Source: Burkholderiaceae bacterium
GTDB lineage: Bacteria > Pseudomonadota > Gammaproteobacteria > Burkholderiales > Burkholderiaceae_C
DNA: 64,000 bases
Direction: 5' to 3'
Assembly (NCBI GenBank): GCA_024235895.1
Contig: JACKLM010000003.1
Span: 248,001-312,000 of the forward strand
The notes beneath the pieces were generated by a model. The model saw nothing but the letters and a program-made list of their open reading frames with translations, was not told where the DNA came from and searched no databases. Position 1 is the stretch's first letter. Every line of letters starts with the position of its first letter. Positions 25,201-40,291 of the stretch are shown here, one piece after another. Position numbers and translations under genes: made by a program.

Positions 25201-25490
25201 GCGGCGCGGCGCACCGCGACGCCATCGTCGAGGCCGCGGTGCGTCGGTTCCGGCCGATCGTCCTGACCGCGGCCGCGGCGGTGCTGGCGATGGTGCCGCT
25301 GTCGCGCAGCGTCTTCTGGGGCCCGATGGCGGTCGCGATCATGGGCGGGCTCGTCGTCGCCACCGCGCTGACCCTGCTGGCGCTGCCGGCGATGGTCGCC
25401 GCCTGGTACCGGGTGCCGCGCCGCGGCGCCGGTGCGCCGGTGCCCGCGGTCCACCCGGCGCACGCCGCCACGCCCGCCGAGGGCGGCTAA
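22293..25490 (+). CDS. RND efflux pump, inner membrane permease (AcrB/VexF-like)
   Basis: Proton-driven multidrug-type exporter of 1065 residues. Visible hallmarks are the first transmembrane helix (TRYLLIVLMLLGGAAY), then GQDEDPPFTLR; the proton-relay aspartates in GLLVDDAIIVVEMM (TM4); two large periplasmic loops with internal duplication; and twelve hydrophobic segments. DEDPPF places it in the HAE-1-like branch often coupled to short lipoprotein adaptors. Starts at ATG 22293. Substrate not predictable from sequence alone. Confidence 0.95.
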   Translation: MSDASPGAAARSRFNPSRWAIEHPALTRYLLIVLMLLGGAAYTQLGQDEDPPFTLRVMIVRAFWPGASAQQMAEQVADRIEKTLQEVTYADVIRSYTKPGESLTMLELQESSPAGATEQVWDEVRKRVGDMRSTLPQGVVGPVFVDDFGDVYGSLFALSADGFDREALRDFADRVRERLLRLPDVAKVATFGAQPPRIFVEIPPARLAQLGLDIDQVVAQLATQNAVEGAGVLDGGLVDLQVRVDGAFDSVEELGRMPLRAVDPASGRATTIRLADIAAIRRGWADPPQVMVRHQGREVVVLGVSMADGGDVIALGRALRAEVQRLRAELPAGIEIEQVQDQPQAVARSVGEFVKVLAEALLIVLAVSFVSLGLHTRPLRIDPWPGLVVAISIPLVLAITFVAMYYWGVGLHKVSLGSLIIALGLLVDDAIIVVEMMVRKLEEGHERLRAATFAYELTAMPMLTGTLITAAGFMPIGLARSATGEYTFAIFAVTAAALLISWAVSVFFVPYLGWRLLRERRPGHAGAGFTPHELFDTPFYNRLRALVGWCVDHRGATIVATLAVFALGLAGMGRVQQQFFPDSARPELMVELWLPEGSDIARTDEVARRFERHMLADPGVHTVTTWVGSGVPRFYLPLDQIFPQTQIAQAIVMPASAADRERLRRELPALLATQLPEARGRVKLLPNGPPVAYPVQFRVVGPDLHAVRAWADRAKALLHAHPDLRGVNDNWNEPVQVMRLVVDQDKARALGVSSQQLAQASRTLLSGRSVGQYREGDELIDIVLRAPQADRDAAADLAQSTVRTASGRAVPMSQLARLEFGWEPGVLWREGRDWAVTVQGDVAEGLQGPTVGAQLGPEMQRLAATMPPGYRIEVAGAAAESSQGQGSILAGVPLMLFVIFTLLMLQLQSFGRALLVFLTGPLGIAGAAAALLLLDRPFGFVALLGVIALSGMIMRNSVILIDQIEQDRRRGAAHRDAIVEAAVRRFRPIVLTAAAAVLAMVPLSRSVFWGPMAVAIMGGLVVATALTLLALPAMVAAWYRVPRRGAGAPVPAVHPAHAATPAEGG

Positions 25491-25516
25491 AATCCGCCGT
25501 TTGCCCGACCCCACCC

Positions 25517-25603
25517 GCGCGGGTGGCGAAATTGGTAGACGCACCAGGTTTAGGTCCTGACGCCTTCACCGGCGTGCCGGTTCGAGTCCGGCCCCGCGCA
25601 CCA
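25517..25603 (+). tRNA. tRNA-Leu (anticodon UAG)
   Basis: 87 bases including encoded CCA. Acceptor GCGCGGG/CCCGCGC, a long class II variable arm, TTCGAGTC in the T-loop, and anticodon TAG in loop TTTAGGT. It reads CUA/CUG-type leucine codons. It lies 34 bases before tig, a standard Burkholderiales linkage. Confidence 0.95.
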
Positions 25604-25637
25604 CGACCTCCGCACCCCAGCCCCGAGAGACACCCGC

Positions 25638-26948
25638 ATGGCCGTCCAAGTCGAAACCCTCGAAAAACTGCAACGCCGCATGACGCTGACGGTGCCGGCC
25701 GACGACGTCAACCGCGAGGTGGAGTCACGCCTGCGCAAGCTCGCGCGCACCGTCAAGGCCGACGGTTTCCGCCCGGGCAAGGTGCCGATGTCGGTCGTCG
25801 CGCAGCGCTACGGCTACTCGGTGCAGCTCGAGGTCGTCAACGACAGGGTCGGGCGCGCGTTCGCCGACGCGGCGCGCGAGGCGGCGTTGCGCGTGGCGGG
25901 CATGCCCCGCATCGCGCCCAGCGAGGGCGCGCCCGAGGGCCAGCTCGCCTTCGACGCGACCTTCGAGGTCTACCCGGAGGTGAAGATCGGCGACCTGGCG
26001 GCGGCCGAGATCGAGCGTGTCGACGCCGAGGTCAGCGACGCCGCGATCGACCGCACGATCGAGATCCTGCGCAAGCAGCGCCGGACCTTCGCCCAGCGCC
26101 CGGCGTCCGAGGGCGCGGCCGAGGGCGACCGGGTGACGATCGACTTCGAGGGCAAGATCGACGGCGAGCCGTTCGAGGGTGGCAAGGCCGAGGGTTTCCA
26201 GTTCGTGATCGGCGAGGGCCAGATGCTCGAGCAGTTCGACCAGGGCGTGCGCGGCATGCAGGTCGGCCAGAGCAAGACCTTCCCGCTGAAGTTTCCGGAC
26301 GACTACCACGGCAAGGACGTCGCCGGCAAGGAGGCCGACTTCCTCGTCACGACGAAGAAGATCGAGGCCCAGCACCTGCCCGAGATCGACGACGAGTTCG
26401 CCAAGGCCCTGGGCACCGCCGAGGGCACGGTGGCGGCGCTGCGCGAGGACGTGCGCAGGAACCTCGCGCGCGAGGTCAGGTTCCGCGTCCAGGCGCGCAA
26501 CAAGGCGGCGGTGATGGACGCGCTGTCCAAGGCGGCCGAGCTCGAGCTGCCGCAGGCGCTGGTCGACGGCGAGCTCGAGCGCATGGTCGAGGCGGCGCGC
26601 GCCGACCTCAAGCAGCGCGGGATGAAGGACGCCGACAAGGCGCCGATCCCCGAGGACATCTTCCGCCCGCAGGCCGAGCGCCGCGTGCGCCTGGGGCTGA
26701 TCGTCGGCGAGCTCGTGCGGGCCAACGGCCTGCAGGCCAGGCCCGAGCAGCTGCAGTCGCACATCGAGGAGATCGCGCAGAGCTACGAGAAGCCGGCCGA
26801 GGTCATCCGCTGGTACCTGGGCGACCGCCAGCGCATGGCCGAGGTCGAGGCGGTGGTGGTGGAGAACAACGTCGCCGAGTTCGTCCTCGGCCGCGCCAAG
26901 GTCAGCGACAAGCTGCTACCGTTCGACGAGCTGATGACCGCGTCCTGA
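25638..26948 (+). CDS. tig: Trigger factor
   Basis: Ribosome-associated chaperone and peptidyl-prolyl isomerase that meets nascent chains at the exit tunnel. 436 residues in the canonical order: ribosome-binding domain with the docking signature GFRPGKVP at 43-50, FKBP-type PPIase domain (about 155-245: GDRVTIDFEGKIDGEPFEGG), and the helical C-terminal chaperone arms. ATG 25638. First protein gene of the tig-clpP-clpX-lon run. Confidence 0.97.
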   Translation: MAVQVETLEKLQRRMTLTVPADDVNREVESRLRKLARTVKADGFRPGKVPMSVVAQRYGYSVQLEVVNDRVGRAFADAAREAALRVAGMPRIAPSEGAPEGQLAFDATFEVYPEVKIGDLAAAEIERVDAEVSDAAIDRTIEILRKQRRTFAQRPASEGAAEGDRVTIDFEGKIDGEPFEGGKAEGFQFVIGEGQMLEQFDQGVRGMQVGQSKTFPLKFPDDYHGKDVAGKEADFLVTTKKIEAQHLPEIDDEFAKALGTAEGTVAALREDVRRNLAREVRFRVQARNKAAVMDALSKAAELELPQALVDGELERMVEAARADLKQRGMKDADKAPIPEDIFRPQAERRVRLGLIVGELVRANGLQARPEQLQSHIEEIAQSYEKPAEVIRWYLGDRQRMAEVEAVVVENNVAEFVLGRAKVSDKLLPFDELMTAS

Positions 26949-27001
26949 GCGCATCGTCGGCGCCCCTCAGCGATGACAACCCCTGCGAGAGCGATCGAGC
27001 G

Positions 27002-27610
27002 ATGAGTGCACTGGAGACCGTCGGCCTGGGCATGGTGCCCATCGTCATCGAGCAGTCGGGGCGCGGCGAGCGCGCCTACGACATCTACAGCCGGCTGCTG
27101 CGCGAGCGCATCGTCTTCCTGGTCGGGCCGGTGAACGACCACAGCGCCAACCTGGTGTGCGCGCAGATGCTGTTCCTCGAGTCGGAGAACCCGGACAAGG
27201 ACATCTTCCTGTACATCAACAGCCCCGGTGGCAGCGTCAGCGCCGGGCTGTCGGTGTTCGACACGATGAACTTCATCAAGCCCGACGTCTCGACGCTTTG
27301 CCTGGGCATGGCCGCGAGCATGGGCAGCTTCCTGCTGATGGCCGGCGCCAAGGGCAAGCGCTTCTCGCTGCCCAACGCCAAGGTCATGATCCACCAGCCC
27401 TCGGGCGGCGCGCAGGGGCAGGCGACCGACATCGAGATCCACGCGCGCGAGATCCTCAAGACGCGCGAGCAGCTCAACCGCCTCTACGCCGAGCGCACCG
27501 GCCAGCCGATCGAGAAGATCGCCACCGACATGGAGCGCGACCGCTTCATGACCGCCGAGGAGGCGCGCGAGTACGGCCTGATCGACCAGGTCCTCGACAA
27601 GCGCGGCTGA
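27002..27610 (+). CDS. clpP: ATP-dependent Clp protease proteolytic subunit
   Basis: Serine protease that forms the double-heptameric chamber fed by ClpX or ClpA. 202 residues; catalytic Ser106 in GMAASMGSFLL and His131 in MIHQPSGGAQGQA, with the catalytic Asp following in the C-terminal third. The N-terminal propeptide (MSALETVGLG) is probably removed by self-cleavage. ATG 27002 is 53 bases after tig. Confidence 0.97.
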   Translation: MSALETVGLGMVPIVIEQSGRGERAYDIYSRLLRERIVFLVGPVNDHSANLVCAQMLFLESENPDKDIFLYINSPGGSVSAGLSVFDTMNFIKPDVSTLCLGMAASMGSFLLMAGAKGKRFSLPNAKVMIHQPSGGAQGQATDIEIHAREILKTREQLNRLYAERTGQPIEKIATDMERDRFMTAEEAREYGLIDQVLDKRG

Positions 27611-27731
27611 GCGCCGGCGCCACGCGCCGCAAAGCCCCTCTTTTCCCGCCACCGCGGGTGCCGCGAGGTCGCCCGCAGTTGGTCTATGATGCGTCGCAGA
27701 CCATTCCTGGACGACGCAGTCACGCATTCCC

Positions 27732-28997
<1,266 letters not shown>

Positions 28998-29102
28998 GGC
29001 CGGCCCCGTCCCGCCCCTGGCGGCCGGCGCGGGCTGCCCGGAAGGCGCCCATCTTGCAATCCCCGGCTCGGGCCCCATGTCGGACCGAGAAAGGAAGCCC
29101 CC

Positions 29103-31541
<2,439 letters not shown>

Positions 31542-31550
31542 CGCGACCGT

Positions 31551-31581
31551 TTGCCGGACGACGCGAAAACTTCGCTATACT
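31551..31581 (+). promoter_or_regulatory. Probable promoter of tRNA-Gly
   Basis: TATACT (31576-31581, five of six) twelve bases before the tRNA, with TTGCCG at 31551-31556. The 19-base spacing is longer than ideal, so the -35 is uncertain; the -10 is good. Confidence 0.5.
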
Positions 31582-31592
31582 GCGAGGCTCAC

Positions 31593-31668
31593 GCGGGAAT
31601 AGCTCAGTTGGTAGAGCGCAACCTTGCCAAGGTTGAGGTCGCGAGTTCGAGCCTCGTTTCCCGCTCCA
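31593..31668 (+). tRNA. tRNA-Gly (anticodon GCC)
   Basis: 76 bases with encoded CCA. Acceptor GCGGGAA/TTCCCGC, D-loop AGCTCAGTTGGTAGAGC, anticodon stem CAACC/GGTTG with anticodon GCC, T-loop GTTCGAG. GGC is a dominant glycine codon in this GC-rich genome. Confidence 0.96.
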
Positions 31669-31693
31669 GACCAGGTCGGCCAGACCGATGAAG

Positions 31694-31719
31694 AAGGGAA
31701 GCCCCGCGCTTCCCTTTTT
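31694..31719 (+). terminator. Intrinsic terminator after tRNA-Gly
   Basis: Perfect 8-bp stem AAGGGAAG/CTTCCCTT (31694-31701 with 31709-31716), 7-base loop, then a T-rich run. It separates tRNA-Gly from tRNA-Cys, so the two probably have separate transcripts or partial readthrough. Confidence 0.8.
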
Positions 31720-31766
31720 CTTGCCGGCCGCGATCTGCCAGAATGCACAGGCTGCATGCTGGCGAC

Positions 31767-31840
31767 GGCGCGATAGCAAAGCGGTTATGCAACGGATTGC
31801 AAATCCGTCCAGCCCGGTTCGACTCCGGGTCGCGCCTCCA
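31767..31840 (+). tRNA. tRNA-Cys (anticodon GCA)
   Basis: 74 bases with encoded CCA. Acceptor GGCGCGA/TCGCGCC, anticodon stem ACGGA/TCCGT with loop TTGCAAA and anticodon GCA, T-arm with GTTCGACTC. Third of the four tRNA genes in the window by function, second in this cluster. Confidence 0.95.
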
Positions 31841-31989
31841 ACTCCTCGATGAGCGATACAGCCCGGCACCGCCCGGGATGTCTTGTCTTCACTCCCGATC
31901 GTGGCAGCCGTGGCGCGCGCGGTCAGTCTGGAGTCCTGAGCGCAGGCCGTGCTACGCTGCGACCGTCCACGCCGCAGACCGAGACCCCC

Positions 31990-32307
31990 ATGCACGCCGA
32001 ACTCGTCAAGCTCGACGTCGACCCCCGCCTGACGCGCGAGCAGGCGCTGATCGATGCGCGCGGGACCATCCCGCACTGGCGCGCCAACCCGGACCTGATC
32101 CGCAAGCACTACCTCTACGGCGAGGACGGCTGCCTGTACGGCCTGTACCTGTGGACCTCGCGCGAGGCGGCGCTGAAGGCGCACGACGAGGCCTGGCGCG
32201 CCGGTGCCAAGGCGCGCATCGGTGCCGACCCGGTGGTCAGCCACTTCGACGTCATGATGATCCTCGACAACCCGCGCGGGACGGTCGAGGAGTTCGACGC
32301 CGGGTAG
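31990..32307 (+). CDS. YdhR-like small monooxygenase-fold protein
   Basis: 105 residues resembling the YdhR / dimeric alpha-beta barrel monooxygenase family: HYLYGEDGCLYGLYLWTSREAALKAHDEAWRA is the recognisable block (region about 45-75), followed by a PVVSHFDVMMILDN strand. The substrate is unknown for the family. ATG 31990 is used because the preceding in-frame sequence overlaps tRNA-Cys flank and lacks family similarity. It converges on hsp20. Confidence 0.75.
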   Translation: MHAELVKLDVDPRLTREQALIDARGTIPHWRANPDLIRKHYLYGEDGCLYGLYLWTSREAALKAHDEAWRAGAKARIGADPVVSHFDVMMILDNPRGTVEEFDAG

Positions 32308-32337
32308 CGCGCGCGCCGCGCCCGCGCGCCTGCTCCA

Positions 32338-32375
32338 GCGCGGCGCGCCACGGCCCCGAACCCTGCGCGCCGCGC
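32338..32375. terminator. GC hairpin between convergent YdhR-like and hsp20 genes
   Basis: Perfect 11-bp inverted repeat GCGCGGCGCGC / GCGCGCCGCGC (32338-32348 with 32365-32375), 16-base loop, in a 73-base convergent gap. No T-tract; likely a bidirectional transcript end. Confidence 0.45.
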
Positions 32376-32380
32376 CGCGG

Positions 32381-32806
32381 TCAGCCGACCGACAGCCGCT
32401 TCGACGAGGCCTTGGCCTTCTTCGGCAGCTTCAGCGTCAGCACGCCGTCGACATACTTGGCGTCGGCCTGGCCCTCGTCGACGTCGCTGGCCAGCGTGAA
32501 GCTGCGGCTCGCGTAGCCGACATAGCGCTCGCTGCGCAGCACGCGGCCTTCCTTCTTCTCCTCGTGCTCGCGCTTGACCTCGGCGCCGATCGTCACGACG
32601 TTGCCGTCGACGCGGACGTCGATAGCGTCCTTCTTGACGCCGGGGATGTCGGCCTTGATCGTGTAGGCGGCCTCGTCCTCGTGGACGTCGACGCGGATCT
32701 GCGGCGTGCGGCCGGCACCCTCCAGCCGCGACGGGCTCCACAGCGCGCGGAAGGCTTCCTCGAAGGGGTCGAGCGCGAAGGGGTCCTTGGTGCGAAGTTC
32801 GTTCAT
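32381..32806 (-). CDS. Hsp20 / small heat-shock protein (alpha-crystallin family)
   Basis: ATP-independent holdase. 141 residues with a short N-terminal arm (FEEAFRALWSPS), the alpha-crystallin domain (about 35-125: RVDVHEDEAAYTIKADIPGV, then RSFTLASDVD and the conserved A-x(n)-GVLTLKLPK), and a lysine-rich end. ATG 32806 has GAGGAG seven bases upstream. I looked for a sigma-32 promoter upstream and found no convincing one. Confidence 0.93.
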   Translation of the reverse strand: MNELRTKDPFALDPFEEAFRALWSPSRLEGAGRTPQIRVDVHEDEAAYTIKADIPGVKKDAIDVRVDGNVVTIGAEVKREHEEKKEGRVLRSERYVGYASRSFTLASDVDEGQADAKYVDGVLTLKLPKKAKASSKRLSVG

Positions 32807-32996
32807 GCGGTTCTCCTCGATCGGTTGGACAAGATCCGCGCGGGGCCATCCCGCCGCGTGGCGGCCCGGATTCCCTGGTCGACCGATCCAGGCGCACCCG
32901 GACGACGGAACGAGTCTGCGCGGGGATACCGCCCCCCGCATTGATGCCGGACAAATCCCCCGCCGTCGCCGGGGTCGCCGCCGATAATGCGCCGCG

Positions 32997-33086
32997 GCCC
33001 GGATGGCGGAACAGGCAGACGCAGCGGACTTAAAATCCGCCGCCCCGTCTCGGGGCGTACCGGTTCGACCCCGGTTCCGGGCACCA
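32997..33086 (+). tRNA. tRNA-Leu (anticodon UAA)
   Basis: 90 bases with encoded CCA. Acceptor GCCCGGA/TCCGGGC, anticodon stem GCGGA/TCCGC, anticodon TAA in loop CTTAAAA, and a long class II variable arm. A GATAAT -10-like box sits at 32983-32988. The accessory toxin-antitoxin and restriction genes start just downstream, so this tRNA is a plausible insertion target, though I found no duplicated 3' end. Confidence 0.94.
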
Positions 33087-33185
33087 ACTCGCCAGGGGAC
33101 GGCGGCGCGCGCGGACGCAGCGGGCAGACCGCTGCGGCTGGTCGGGTCGGCCGAAGCACCTTTCACGCCGCGACCAGCGTCCCGA

Positions 33186-33225
33186 GTTGAAGGCCAGCTG
33201 GGTTCTGGCCAGCCCGCCCTTCAAC
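33186..33225. promoter_or_regulatory. Palindromic operator candidate of the toxin-antitoxin operon
   Basis: Nested inverted repeats: outer GTTGAAGG/CCTTCAAC (33186-33193 with 33218-33225) and inner GCTGG/CCAGC. It sits 16 bases before the antitoxin start, where autoregulating antitoxins usually bind. It could also fold as an mRNA hairpin close to the ribosome site. Confidence 0.55.
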
Positions 33226-33241
33226 AGCTGCGGAGAAGGCG

Positions 33242-33457
33242 ATGACGATTCTTCAGACCATCGAAGGCGAGATCGACGCGAGCGGACGCTTCCACCCGAT
33301 CGAGGCAAACGTGACGGTTCCTGCCGGCCGCGTGCTGCTCACGGTGCTCGAGCCGCGCCGCCACGAAACCGCGCTGCTGGCGGAGCCGGCGCTGGCCGAG
33401 GACTGGCTGCGCGCAGAGGAGGACCAGGCATGGGCCCATTTGCAGCCGGGCAGGTGA
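33242..33457 (+). CDS. Antitoxin of a MazF/PemK-type toxin-antitoxin pair
   Basis: 71 residues. The N-terminal half (GEIDASGRFHP, VTVPAGRVLLTVLEP) could form a small DNA-binding beta structure. The acidic C-terminal half (LAEDWLRAEEDQAWAHLQ) is of the kind that masks a MazF-fold toxin. ATG 33242 is preceded by GGAGAAGG. It overlaps the toxin gene by 28 bases. Identity as antitoxin rests mainly on position and this acidic tail, not on a named antitoxin family that I can recognise. Confidence 0.75.
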   Translation: MTILQTIEGEIDASGRFHPIEANVTVPAGRVLLTVLEPRRHETALLAEPALAEDWLRAEEDQAWAHLQPGR

Positions 33458-33768
33458 TCGTCCTGCCGTTCCCGTTCTCCGACCTCAGCCGCAGCAAGTT
33501 CCGCCCCGCCTTGCTGCTGGCGGGCGCCGGCCGCAGCGACTGGATCGCCTGCCAGATCACGAGCAACCCCTACGCCGACTCGCGCGCCATCGTGCTGGGC
33601 GCAAGCGACTTCGCCGAGGGCGGGCTGCAGCGCGAGAGCTTCGTGCGGCCGAGCAAGCTGTTCACGGCGCACGAAGGGCTGTTCACCTCGGTGGCAGGCC
33701 GCGTGCGCCCCGAACTGCTGGGCGCGGCACGCGCAGCCGTCGTTGCGATGATCAGCGGGCAGGGATGA
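33430..33768 (+). CDS. MazF/PemK-like mRNA interferase toxin
   Basis: 112 residues of the PemK/MazF fold: GQVIVLPFPFSDLSRSKFRPALLL near the N-terminus contains the family strand-loop-strand with conserved Arg-Pro, followed by DWIACQITSNP and a C-terminal SKLFTAHEGLF. Members are ribosome-independent endoribonucleases that cut mRNA at short sites; the target site is not predictable here. The ATG at 33430 lies inside the antitoxin gene, typical of coupled expression. The gene looks intact. Confidence 0.88.
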   Translation: MGPFAAGQVIVLPFPFSDLSRSKFRPALLLAGAGRSDWIACQITSNPYADSRAIVLGASDFAEGGLQRESFVRPSKLFTAHEGLFTSVAGRVRPELLGAARAAVVAMISGQG

Positions 33769-33910
33769 GATCTACGCCCCCGAGCGTGTCGGCACCGGTG
33801 GGTGTGGCCGCGCCGCGGTCGGCGCGAGGGGTTCGGCTCGACACCCACGTCGCCGCCGGGCTGCGCCGGCTGTGGCCATGGCCCTGCGGTGCATACTCGC
33901 GCGGCCGCCC

Positions 33911-37548
<3,638 letters not shown>

Positions 37549-37686
37549 CCGATGCCAGGGCTGCCGGGGCATGGACACCGGCATGGGTGGCGCGGACCGC
37601 GGCATCGACGTGGTGCTGATGGGGGCGGCACGGCGTCGCTCGCGCCACGCGGGCCATCGCCGGGCGCGACGGTTGAGCCGGCGGGC

Positions 37687-38334
37687 TCAAGCGTCCTGCG
37701 CCGCCAGCCGCTCGCGCAGCGCACGCTCGAAGACCGCCGGCGGCTGGCCGCCCTGGACGAGGTAGCGCCCATCGATGACCAGCGCCGGGACGCTGCGGAT
37801 GCCCGCCTGCTGCCACTCGGCCTCGGCGGCACGTACCTCGGCGGCGAATCGCGCGGGATCGTCGATCACCGCCGCGGCCGCCTCGGCGTCCAGCGCCGCT
37901 GCCGCGGCGGCCTCCAGCAGCACGTCGCGCGACGAGGGGTCGCGGCCGTCGCGGTGGTAGGCCGCGAGCAGAAAGCGCTTGACCGCCTTCTGCGCGCCCT
38001 GCGACTGCTGAGCGGCCCAGTGCAGCAGGCGGTGCGCGTCGAAGGTGTTCCACACGCGCGATCGCGTGCCGAAGGTGAAGCCGACGTCGGCGCCGCGCTG
38101 GGCCAGCCGCGCACGATTGGCTGCCAGTTCCTCGTCGCCGATCTCGTACTTCGCCTTCAGGTAGCTGTCGGCATCGACGCCGCCGGGCTCCATGTCGGGG
38201 TTGAGCTCGAACGGCTGGACGTGCAGCTCGATGCGCGCGGCATCGTCGCCCAGCGCGGCGAGCGCGCGCTCCAAGCTGGCCAGACCGATCGCGCACCAGG
38301 GGCAGGCGATGTCGGAGACGAAGTCGAGGCGCAT
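37687..38334 (-). CDS. FrnE-like DsbA family oxidoreductase
   Basis: 215 residues of the cytoplasmic FrnE/2-hydroxychromene-isomerase-like branch of the DsbA fold, with the redox motif CPWC near residue 11 (SDIACPWCAIG), a large helical insertion, and the cis-proline region GIRSVPALVIDGRYLVQGGQP. There is no signal peptide, so it acts in the cytosol, probably as a disulfide isomerase. ATG 38334. The stop codon lies inside a 7-bp hairpin (37673-37690). Confidence 0.9.
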   Translation of the reverse strand: MRLDFVSDIACPWCAIGLASLERALAALGDDAARIELHVQPFELNPDMEPGGVDADSYLKAKYEIGDEELAANRARLAQRGADVGFTFGTRSRVWNTFDAHRLLHWAAQQSQGAQKAVKRFLLAAYHRDGRDPSSRDVLLEAAAAAALDAEAAAAVIDDPARFAAEVRAAEAEWQQAGIRSVPALVIDGRYLVQGGQPPAVFERALRERLAAQDA

Positions 38335-38511
38335 CGGGGTGCTCCGTGCATGGGGCTTCTTCTGGGGGGCCGGCAGCCCGGATTGGGACGTCGGCAACGC
38401 CGGCATCCAAATCCTACGCCGCGCCGACTTGCCCCATGGTCCGTGGGGGAGGGCCGCCCTGCAGGCCTGCGGTGGCAACCGATGTGCACCTGCAACAAAA
38501 TAGCACGGTCG

Positions 38512-38541
38512 TTCGCTTTTCCTCCTTCGCTGGCCTAGAAT
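38512..38541 (+). promoter_or_regulatory. Candidate promoter of the etfBA operon
   Basis: TAGAAT (38536-38541, five of six) 50 bases before etfB, in an AT-richer, pyrimidine-rich patch; the best -35 partner is a weak TTCGCT at 38512-38517 (18-base spacer). Confidence 0.35.
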
Positions 38542-38590
38542 CGGCCGCAGTCCATCATCCATCCACGGGAACCCACAGGAGCAAGACCGC

Positions 38591-39340
38591 ATGAAGGTAC
38601 TGGTCCCGGTCAAGCGCGTCGTCGACTACAACGTCAAGGTGCGCGTCAAGAGCGACGGCAGCGGCGTCGACATCGCCGGCGTCAAGATGAGCATGAACCC
38701 CTTCGACGAGATCGCCGTCGAGGAGGCCGTGCGGCTGAAGGAGAAGGGCGTCGCGACCGAGGTGATCGCGGTGTCCTGCGGCGTCGCGCAATGCCAGGAG
38801 ACGCTGCGCACCGCGATGGCGATCGGCGCCGACCGCGCGATCCTGGTCGAGACCGCCGAGGAGCTGCAGCCGCTGGCGGTGGCCAAGCTGCTGAAGGCGC
38901 TCGCCGACAAGGAGCAGCCGCAACTCGTCGTCCTCGGCAAGCAGGCGATCGACGACGACGCCAACCAGACCGGGCAGATGCTCGCCGCGCTGGCCGGCTG
39001 GCCGCAGGGCACCTTCGCGAGCAAGGTCGAGGTCGCCGACGGCCGCGTCGCGGTCACGCGCGAGGTCGACGGCGGGCTGGAGACGGTCAGCCTCGCGCTG
39101 CCCGCGGTCGTGACGACCGACCTGCGCCTGAACGAGCCGCGCTACGTCACGCTGCCCAACATCATGAAGGCCAAGAAGAAGCAGCTCGACATCGTCAAGC
39201 CCGCCGACCTGGGTGTGGACGTGGCCCCGCGGCTGAAGACGCTCAAGGTCGCCGAGCCTCCCAAGCGCGGCGCCGGCATCAAGGTGCCCGATGTCGCGAC
39301 GCTGGTCGACAAGCTCAAGAACGAAGCAAAGGTAATCTGA
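38591..39340 (+). CDS. etfB: Electron transfer flavoprotein subunit beta
   Basis: Beta subunit of the FAD/AMP heterodimer that carries electrons from acyl-CoA dehydrogenases to ETF-quinone oxidoreductase. 249 residues, starting MKVLVPVKRVVDYNVKVR, with the family segment MNPFDEIAVEEAVRLKE and the recognition-loop region near EPRYVTLPNIMKAKKK (about 190-205). ATG 38591 after AGGAG. One base separates its stop from the etfA start. Confidence 0.97.
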   Translation: MKVLVPVKRVVDYNVKVRVKSDGSGVDIAGVKMSMNPFDEIAVEEAVRLKEKGVATEVIAVSCGVAQCQETLRTAMAIGADRAILVETAEELQPLAVAKLLKALADKEQPQLVVLGKQAIDDDANQTGQMLAALAGWPQGTFASKVEVADGRVAVTREVDGGLETVSLALPAVVTTDLRLNEPRYVTLPNIMKAKKKQLDIVKPADLGVDVAPRLKTLKVAEPPKRGAGIKVPDVATLVDKLKNEAKVI

Positions 39341-39341
39341 C

Positions 39342-40274
39342 ATGGCCGTCCTCGTCATTGCCGAACACGACCACGCCGGCATCAAGCCGGCGACGCTCAA
39401 CACCGTCACCGCCGCGCGCCAGTGCGGCGACGAGATCCACGTGCTGGTGGCCGGCCACGATGCCGGCGGCGCCGCGCAGGCGGCGGCGAAGATCGCCGGC
39501 GTGGCCAAGGTGCTGCACGCCGACGCCGAGGGCTTCGCGCACGCGCTGGCGGAGAACGTCGCCGCGCAGGCGCTCGCGGTGGCCAAGGGCTACAGCCACA
39601 TCCTGCTGCCGGCCACCGCCAGTGGCAAGAATATCGCCCCGCGCATCGCCGCGCTGCTCGACGTGGCGCAGATCAGCGACATCAGCAAGGTCGACGCGCC
39701 CGACACCTTCGAGCGCCCGATCTACGCCGGCAACGCGATCGCCACCGTGCAGAGCGCCGATGCGGTCAAGGTGATCACGGTGCGCGCCACCGGCTTCGAC
39801 GCCGCTGCCGCCGACGGCGGCAGCGCCGCGGTCGAGAAGATCGACGCCGTGCCCGCGGCCGACATCGCACGCTTCGTCGGCGCCGAGATCGCCAAGCTCG
39901 ACCGCCCCGAGCTGACCGCGGCCAAGATCATCGTCAGCGGCGGCCGCGCGATGGGCAGCAGCGAGAAGTTCCACGAGGTGCTCGAGCCGCTGGCCGACAA
40001 GCTCGGTGCGGCGATCGGCGCCAGCCGCGCCGCGGTCGACGCCGGCTACGCGCCCAACGACTGGCAGGTCGGGCAGACCGGCAAGATCGTCGCGCCGCAG
40101 CTCTATATCGCCTGCGGCATCAGCGGCGCGATCCAGCACCTGGCGGGGATGAAGGACTCCAAGGTCATCGTCGCCATCAACAAGGACCCGGAGGCGCCGA
40201 TCTTCGGCGTCGCCGACTACGGGCTGGAGGCCGACCTGTTCCAGGCCGTGCCGGAGCTGGTCGCCGCGCTCTGA
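39342..40274 (+). CDS. etfA: Electron transfer flavoprotein subunit alpha
   Basis: Alpha subunit binding FAD. 310 residues; the C-terminal FAD domain carries VSGGRAMGSSEKF, the GASRAAVDAGYAPNDWQVGQTGKIVAPQLY-type signature region (about 225-255) and ACGISGAIQHLAGM. Co-transcribed with etfB; an 11-bp hairpin separates it from the acyl-CoA dehydrogenase gene. Confidence 0.97.
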   Translation: MAVLVIAEHDHAGIKPATLNTVTAARQCGDEIHVLVAGHDAGGAAQAAAKIAGVAKVLHADAEGFAHALAENVAAQALAVAKGYSHILLPATASGKNIAPRIAALLDVAQISDISKVDAPDTFERPIYAGNAIATVQSADAVKVITVRATGFDAAAADGGSAAVEKIDAVPAADIARFVGAEIAKLDRPELTAAKIIVSGGRAMGSSEKFHEVLEPLADKLGAAIGASRAAVDAGYAPNDWQVGQTGKIVAPQLYIACGISGAIQHLAGMKDSKVIVAINKDPEAPIFGVADYGLEADLFQAVPELVAAL

Positions 40275-40291
40275 GCCTGCGCCACCCATCC

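Noticed and set aside
21852..25544. 1230-codon open frame on the minus strand opposite the RND efflux genes
   Set aside because: Arg/His/Asp/Gln-rich translation without domains; it is the antisense shadow of a real, GC-rich gene.
32807..32996. Sigma-32 heat-shock promoter upstream of hsp20
   Set aside because: No CTTGAA/CCCCAT-like pair with suitable spacing on the minus strand.
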